A DNA stretch of 18,800 nt, from NCBI GenBank assembly GCA_002771585.1, contig PCTT01000011.1:1-18800 (forward strand), written 5' to 3'. This DNA is from Candidatus Campbellbacteria bacterium CG22_combo_CG10-13_8_21_14_all_36_13. Its GTDB lineage: Bacteria; Patescibacteriota; Minisyncoccia; Phycocordibacterales; PCTT01. Each line of letters begins with the position of its first letter. Positions within the stretch are counted from its first letter, which is position 1. The notes beneath the pieces were generated by a model. The model saw nothing but the letters and a program-made list of their open reading frames with translations, did not search any database and had not been told where the DNA came from. A program made the position numbers and the translations under genes. This document shows positions 15,073 through 18,800 of this stretch, in pieces.

Positions 15073-15081
15073 TGGTAAAAT
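15073..15081 (+). promoter_or_regulatory. Extended -10 promoter of priA, predicted leaderless
   Basis: The extended -10 TGGTAAAAT (15073-15081) is followed by exactly 6 nt (AGAATT) and the priA ATG at 15088. No good -35 is present, as is usual for extended -10 promoters. A small inverted repeat GAAAAGA / T / TCTTTTC (15058-15072) lies just upstream and could be a binding site. Confidence 0.6.
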
Positions 15082-15087
15082 AGAATT

Positions 15088-16974
15088 ATGTTCATAGTCA
15101 GAGTCGCACCAATTTCAAAAGGAATCACAAAAGAAGAGCTTTATTATTTTAGTTCTCGTCCATATGAAAGTGGCTCAATAATAAAAATTGAGCTAAGGAA
15201 TAAAGAAACATCAGCACTTGTCCTTGAATCAAAAGATGCATTAGAAAACAAAACGGAAATAAAAGAAGCGGATTTCCAGTTAAAAAAAATTAAAAAACAA
15301 TCTCCTAAAAAAATACTTAGTGAGGACTTTATATGGACGATAGAAAATTTTTCAAAAAACAATCTAACAACAACAGGTGCGCTTCTAGATTATTTGGTAC
15401 CCTCAAATATTCTATCTTTTGATGGAATAATAAAACCACAGACAAGGGCTAGGAGGAGGAAATACCTTAAAGGTGACATATTAATATTACAAGGTGAAGA
15501 AAGCGAACGTATAACACATTACAAAAATATAGTTCGAGAATCTTTTGCCAGAAACGAGTCTGTATTTATTTGTGTTCCAACAATAAAAAAGGGGTTGAAG
15601 ATATTTGAAAGCATTTCACGCGGACTAGGAGATTATGTCTATTTTTTAAATGGCTCTATGAGCAAAAAAGAGCTTTTATCTAATTGGAAAAAAGCAACAG
15701 AAAACAAGCATTCGATTGTGATAATCGGAACCGGACAATTTCTTTCGATACCAAGAAACGACATAGAAACGATTATTCTTGAATCAGAAAGTTCAAATGC
15801 ATATAAGAGCCAACACAGACCATACACGGACATACGCGATTTTATAGAAAATCTTTCAGAAAAAACAAAAGCAAGGCTAATACTTTGTGATACGGTGCTT
15901 AGAGTAGAAACAATATGGAGATATAGAGAAAGAGATATAAGTGAGCTATATTCACCTAGATTCAGATACCCTTCTGGTCCAAAAACAAGAATAGCCGACA
16001 TGACACAATACAAAACGCAGAGCGAGAAAAAAGTTTTTGAAATACTAAGCAACGAAATAAAACACCTTATAGAAAAAGATGTTATTACAAACAAAAAAAA
16101 TATGTTTATTTTTGTTGCGCGTAAAGGCCTATATCCATTCACTGTATGTGGAGACTGTGGAGAACATGTTTTGTGTGAGAGATGTGGCAAACCAACAGTT
16201 GTACAAAACTACAAATCTAGCCGTATATTTGTATGTAATGGATGTGGCAAGACAAGACCAACAGAAGAGCGCTGTAAACATTGCAATAGCTGGAAATTAC
16301 AAGCACTTGGTATTGGTAGCTCTCTTGTCCTTGATACAATAAAAAAAGCATATCCATCAGTTCCAATATCGCTTGTAGACAAAGACACAACAAAGACCAC
16401 CCCCCAAATAAACAAGAAAATAAAAACATTTTACTCAAATAAGGGTAGTATTTTGATTGGAACACAATTAGCATTGGAATATATAGAAAATGTAGATTTG
16501 TGTTCTGTAATATCTATTGACTCACTTTTCTCTATACCTGATTTTAAAATGAATGAAAAAATATTTTCTCTACTTGTTGAACTACGCTCAAAAACAAAAG
16601 AGAAGATGCTAGTCCAAACAAGAATAAAAAATAAAGAGTTGATCGAATTTGCACTTAGAGGAAATATTTTTGATTTTTATAAAAAAGAAATAGAGGATAG
16701 AAAAAAGTTTCTATATCCGCCATTTGCTAATTTTGCAAAAATTACAATAATCGCACCACGCAAATCAATAGAAGAAAAAGTTGTTGAAGTCAAAAAAATA
16801 TTTAGTGGTTTAGACTTAGAGCTATTCCCCGCCTTACATACAAAAAGCGGTTCTAGAACAGCTATAAACATAATAATAAGAGTAAAAAAAGAAAATATAT
16901 CTGAATTTATTAAAAGAACACAAAAACTGCCAACAGAAATAATAATTGACATGAATCCAACAGTTCTAACTTAA
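15088..16974 (+). CDS. priA: PriA-like replication restart protein with degenerate helicase motifs
   Basis: PriA recognises stalled forks and starts replisome reloading. The 628-aa protein has the PriA layout: N-terminal 3'-DNA-binding domain (about 1-105), helicase lobe 1, zinc-binding insertion, lobe 2 and C-terminal domain (from about 540, LYPPFANFAKI). All eight zinc ligands are present as four CxxC pairs (C354/357, 363/366, 383/386, 396/399). The ATPase motifs are not recognisable. At about 135-143, where GSGKT is expected, the sequence reads QGEESERIT. The DEEH box at 232-235 is ESES. After GTQ (458-460), the place of the arginine-rich AGRAGR motif is LRSKTKEK. This resembles actinobacterial PriA, considered to lack helicase activity. 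It is probably a DNA-binding scaffold rather than a motor. priA-def-fmt order supports the identity. Confidence 0.9.
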   Translation: MFIVRVAPISKGITKEELYYFSSRPYESGSIIKIELRNKETSALVLESKDALENKTEIKEADFQLKKIKKQSPKKILSEDFIWTIENFSKNNLTTTGALLDYLVPSNILSFDGIIKPQTRARRRKYLKGDILILQGEESERITHYKNIVRESFARNESVFICVPTIKKGLKIFESISRGLGDYVYFLNGSMSKKELLSNWKKATENKHSIVIIGTGQFLSIPRNDIETIILESESSNAYKSQHRPYTDIRDFIENLSEKTKARLILCDTVLRVETIWRYRERDISELYSPRFRYPSGPKTRIADMTQYKTQSEKKVFEILSNEIKHLIEKDVITNKKNMFIFVARKGLYPFTVCGDCGEHVLCERCGKPTVVQNYKSSRIFVCNGCGKTRPTEERCKHCNSWKLQALGIGSSLVLDTIKKAYPSVPISLVDKDTTKTTPQINKKIKTFYSNKGSILIGTQLALEYIENVDLCSVISIDSLFSIPDFKMNEKIFSLLVELRSKTKEKMLVQTRIKNKELIEFALRGNIFDFYKKEIEDRKKFLYPPFANFAKITIIAPRKSIEEKVVEVKKIFSGLDLELFPALHTKSGSRTAINIIIRVKKENISEFIKRTQKLPTEIIIDMNPTVLT

Positions 16975-16979
16975 AATAG

Positions 16980-17008
16980 TTGTGAAAGAATCTATAAAAA
17001 CGTAAAAT
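16980..17008 (+). promoter_or_regulatory. Putative def promoter
   Basis: TTGTGA (16980-16985), a 17-bp spacer and TAAAAT (17003-17008) predict transcription starting near 17015. That is one base before the fourth of four consecutive ATG codons (17007, 17010, 17013, 17016). It would make def nearly leaderless, starting MAKIIQKG. Confidence 0.5.
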
Positions 17009-17525
17009 GATGATGATGGCAAAAATTATACAAAAAGGACACGAAACCTTGCGCGAAATCGCTTCTGATGTGGCACGAGAAGACATCGGTAAGAAAAAAG
17101 TACAAGACATTATAAGAGAAATGAAAGACGCCTTAGACAAAGAAGATGATGGTGTTGCTATTGCGGCACCACAAATAGACGTATCTCTCAGAATTTTTGT
17201 AGTTTCACATAAAGTTTTTATAGATGAGCCGTCTCAGTACAGAAAAGAAAAGTCATTGGTCTTTATAAATCCAGAACTTTTAAAAACATCAAAAGAAAAG
17301 GAGCTTTTGGAAGAAGGTTGTCTGTCTGTAAGGTGGTGGTATGGAAAGGTTGAGAGATCAAAAAAAGCCACAGTACGAGCATATGATGAAAAAGGTTTTC
17401 AGTTCACTATGGGCGCAAGTGGTTTGTTGGCTCAAATATTTCAACACGAGATTGATCATTTAAACGGAATTTTGTTTTCAGACAAGGCGATAGAAATGGA
17501 AGAGCTTCCACCAGAAAAGGAATAA
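17007..17525 (+). CDS. def: Peptide deformylase
   Basis: This metalloenzyme removes the formyl group from the N-terminal formyl-methionine of new proteins. All three family motifs are intact: motif 1 GVAIAAPQ (49-56), motif 2 EGCLS (103-107) with the metal-binding cysteine 105, and motif 3 HEIDH (147-151) with both histidines and the catalytic glutamate. The 172-aa length is normal. The gene begins with four tandem ATG codons; the fourth (17016) is favoured by the promoter position and by the family N-terminus. It follows priA by 32 bp and precedes an HTH gene and fmt, so the enzymes that add and remove the formyl group are encoded together. Confidence 0.97.
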   Translation: MMMMAKIIQKGHETLREIASDVAREDIGKKKVQDIIREMKDALDKEDDGVAIAAPQIDVSLRIFVVSHKVFIDEPSQYRKEKSLVFINPELLKTSKEKELLEEGCLSVRWWYGKVERSKKATVRAYDEKGFQFTMGASGLLAQIFQHEIDHLNGILFSDKAIEMEELPPEKE

Positions 17526-17546
17526 TGATTTTTTATACTATATACA

Positions 17547-17586
17547 ATACCTATACCATAATTCTGCAGAATTATGGTATAGGTAT
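17547..17586. repeat. Perfect 40-bp palindrome between def and the HTH gene
   Basis: The arm ATACCTATACCATAATTCTG is followed without spacer by its exact reverse complement, centred between 17566 and 17567. It starts 21 bp after the def stop and abuts a perfect TATAAT (17586-17591) upstream of the HTH gene. The core ATAATTCTGCAGAATTAT (17558-17575) recurs at 17857-17874. It may be an operator, a def terminator hairpin, or both. Confidence 0.85.
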
Positions 17587-17591
17587 ATAAT
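17586..17591 (+). promoter_or_regulatory. Consensus -10 box before the HTH gene
   Basis: TATAAT at 17586-17591 directly abuts the 40-bp palindrome, which occupies the expected -35 position. The predicted start is near 17598, about 17 nt before the GTG at 17615. The surroundings are very AT-rich, so chance occurrence is possible. Confidence 0.4.
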
Positions 17592-17614
17592 TTAAATATA
17601 TATAACAATATACT

Positions 17615-17881
17615 GTGGACTATAGAAAAACTGAAAAAATAATAAAAGGATTTTCAAACCATAGGCGCATACAGATACTACAATTACTAAAAAATGAGCC
17701 AGAGCTCTCTGTTGGAGAAATATCAGAAAAATTAAAAATTGACCACAGAACTGCCAGCCAACATATAATTAAAATGAATAATTCTGGGCTTGTTATGAAA
17801 AGAAATGATATAAACACAGTAAGACACAAGTTAACAAAGCTTGGACTAAGCGCTCTACAATTCTGCAGAATTATAGAATAG
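17615..17881 (+). CDS. Small ArsR-like winged-helix transcriptional regulator
   Basis: This 88-aa protein is essentially one winged-helix domain: SNHRRIQILQLLKNEPELSV (helices 1-2), GEISEKLKIDHRTASQHIIKM (recognition helix-turn-helix) and GLVMKRNDINTVRHKLTKLG (wing). The pattern follows ArsR/DNA-binding HTH_5 proteins. No metal-binding cysteine motif (ELCVCDL) is present; the only cysteine is near the C-terminus (F-C-R), so the ligand is unknown. The start is GTG, the only possible start because an in-frame TAA lies at 17603. It is inserted between def and fmt, and palindromes with a shared core lie upstream of its start and upstream of fmt. It may regulate this cluster; that is an inference from position. 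Confidence 0.82.
   Translation: MDYRKTEKIIKGFSNHRRIQILQLLKNEPELSVGEISEKLKIDHRTASQHIIKMNNSGLVMKRNDINTVRHKLTKLGLSALQFCRIIE
17857..17874. promoter_or_regulatory. Second copy of the palindromic core, upstream of fmt (putative operator)
   Basis: ACAATTCTGCAGAATTAT differs in one position from the core at 17558-17575 and overlaps the last codons of the HTH gene (L-Q-F-C-R-I-I). It ends 25 bp before the fmt ATG, next to a -10-like TAGAAT (17874-17879). Confidence 0.5.
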
Positions 17882-17899
17882 CTAATGTAAATAAATGAT

Positions 17900-18736
17900 A
17901 TGAAAAAAGAAAAAGAAATAAATTTTGTTTTTTTTGGTACTGATGATTTTTCTGTCGCTGTTCTCGACGAACTAGAGCGTGGGGGCTTTACCCCATCACT
18001 CATCATTACGGCACCAGACAGACCAAAGGGGCGTGGTCTGATAATGACAGCACCGGAAGCCAAGATCTGGGCGCAAACTCATAATATAGATGTAATCCAA
18101 CCCGAAAAACTCAATGAATCATTTATCTCCAAGCTCTTATCTCTTAGCTCCAAGCTCTTCATAGTTGCCTCATACGGCAAAATCATTCCTCAATCTGTTT
18201 TAGATATTCCAGAAAAAGGCACATTAAACGTACACCCATCACTTCTTCCAAGGTGGCGGGGCGCATCGCCAATAGAAGCGCAAATCCTAAATGATGACAA
18301 AGATGTTGGTGTCACAATCATGCTAGTAGACGACAAAATGGATCACGGACCAATTCTTTCACAAACTATCGTAGATGTACCCTACTGGCCAATGCGTGGC
18401 AGTGAGCTACAAAAACTTTTAGCTCTTGAGGGAGGTAAACTTCTTGTAGAAACTATTACAGACTGGATTGATAAAAACATAGATGAGCAAGAACAAGATC
18501 ATGAAAAAGCGACTTTTTCAAAAAAAATAAAAAAAGAAGATGCCCTAATTGATTTGAAAGAAGATGCTTATCAAAATCTTTTAAAGATAAGAGCATTTGA
18601 TATGTGGCCAAGAGCATATTTCTTTGATGAAGAAGGAAAAAGAATGATTATTACAGATGCCGAAGTTAAAGATGAGAAGTTAATAATAAAAAGAGTAATT
18701 CCTGAAGGAAAGAAAGAAATTGATTTTCCTGTTTAG
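17900..18736 (+). CDS. fmt: Methionyl-tRNA formyltransferase
   Basis: Fmt transfers a formyl group from 10-formyl-tetrahydrofolate to initiator Met-tRNA. The N-terminal Rossmann domain starts FFGTDDFSVAVLDEL, then APDRPKGRG. The catalytic triad is intact: N110 and H112 (NVHPSLLPRWRGASPI) and D148 (DDKMDHGPIL). The C-terminal OB-like domain runs from about 205 (SKKIKKEDALIDL, IRAFDMWPRAYF) and ends early at KKEIDFPV, so the protein has 278 aa, against about 310 usually. After the TAG, the same frame stays open for 10 more codons (LTFKGDTVDK) up to TAA, which may mean a recently shortened C-terminus. Residues 76-86 (ISKLLSLSSKL) are encoded by a repeat also found between genes at 13944-13972. 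No Shine-Dalgarno is visible. Confidence 0.95.
   Translation: MKKEKEINFVFFGTDDFSVAVLDELERGGFTPSLIITAPDRPKGRGLIMTAPEAKIWAQTHNIDVIQPEKLNESFISKLLSLSSKLFIVASYGKIIPQSVLDIPEKGTLNVHPSLLPRWRGASPIEAQILNDDKDVGVTIMLVDDKMDHGPILSQTIVDVPYWPMRGSELQKLLALEGGKLLVETITDWIDKNIDEQEQDHEKATFSKKIKKEDALIDLKEDAYQNLLKIRAFDMWPRAYFFDEEGKRMIITDAEVKDEKLIIKRVIPEGKKEIDFPV
18127..18155 (+). repeat. Intergenic repeat unit embedded in frame in fmt
   Basis: The 29 bases CTCCAAGCTCTTATCTCTTA... match 13944-13972 at 25 of 29 positions. The segment also repeats within itself: TCCAAGCTCTT occurs at 18128-18138 and 18149-18159. It encodes a Ser/Leu/Lys-rich peptide, low in complexity for a folded enzyme, replacing a region of about equal length in other Fmt proteins. 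Confidence 0.65.
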
Positions 18737-18800
18737 TTAACCTTCAAGGGTGACACTGTTGATAAATAATAATTCAATTTTTCGATGGGTATCATGCCGT

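Noticed and set aside
15639..16190. 183-codon minus-strand ORF opposite priA
   Set aside because: It lies across the PriA helicase lobes and zinc module, whose frame is clearly conserved; the antisense product has no recognisable motif.
17007..18736. Toxin-antitoxin or defence system around the small HTH gene
   Set aside because: The neighbours are def and fmt, both intact housekeeping genes; no toxin-like partner is present.

Overview
The window reads as a chromosomal piece of a low-GC, reduced-genome bacterium, most likely a Candidate Phyla Radiation (Patescibacteria, Parcubacteria-like) organism. The grounds are compact housekeeping genes, a prolyl-tRNA synthetase without the editing insertion, a PriA without visible ATPase motifs, a very short MreD, few Shine-Dalgarno sequences, and gene gaps filled with decayed palindromic and low-complexity repeats. 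All housekeeping ORFs read with standard stops. The phylum is an inference from these traits; no rRNA is present.

Layout. 1-675 (minus): start of a secreted or anchored protein made of tandem Ig-like repeats, cut by the window edge. 1000-3160 (minus): a clearly GC-richer cassette with its own promoter, strong Shine-Dalgarno, gene and perfect terminator. It encodes a 664-aa secreted protein with a C-terminal sorting-type domain of the Bacteroidota/Ignavibacteria kind, so it is either a recent transfer or a mis-assembly. 3238-5601 (minus): lysS and greA, separated by a 430-bp field of nested palindromes. 5677-10740 (minus): a tightly packed cluster read proS-mreB-mreC-mreD-mrdA, coupling tRNA-Pro charging to the rod-shape elongation machinery. 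11200-14996 (minus): mreB paralogue, holB-like gene, frr and rseP, with repeat-filled gaps. 15088-18736 (plus): priA, def, a small ArsR-like HTH gene and fmt, diverging from mreB2 across a 91-bp promoter region.

How it fits together. mreB/mreC/mreD/mrdA build the lateral wall; a second MreB lies at the head of the replication/translation cluster. def and fmt are the two enzymes of the N-formylmethionine cycle, and the priA-def-fmt order resembles the arrangement known from Firmicutes. The frr-rseP-proS order also recalls the frr-...-rasP-proS cluster of Bacillus.

Most notable: (i) several promoters place the predicted transcription start on or next to the start codon (proS, mreB2, priA, def), suggesting leaderless mRNAs; (ii) an 18-bp palindrome occurs both upstream of the HTH gene, inside a perfect 40-bp palindrome, and just upstream of fmt, suggesting an operator pair; (iii) PriA keeps its eight zinc-binding cysteines but lacks recognisable Walker A, DEEH and arginine-finger motifs; (iv) an 80-90 bp dispersed repeat occurs in opposite orientations about 9 kb apart; (v) an intergenic repeat unit recurs in frame inside fmt; (vi) the T9SS-like cassette is foreign in composition and in translation signal.
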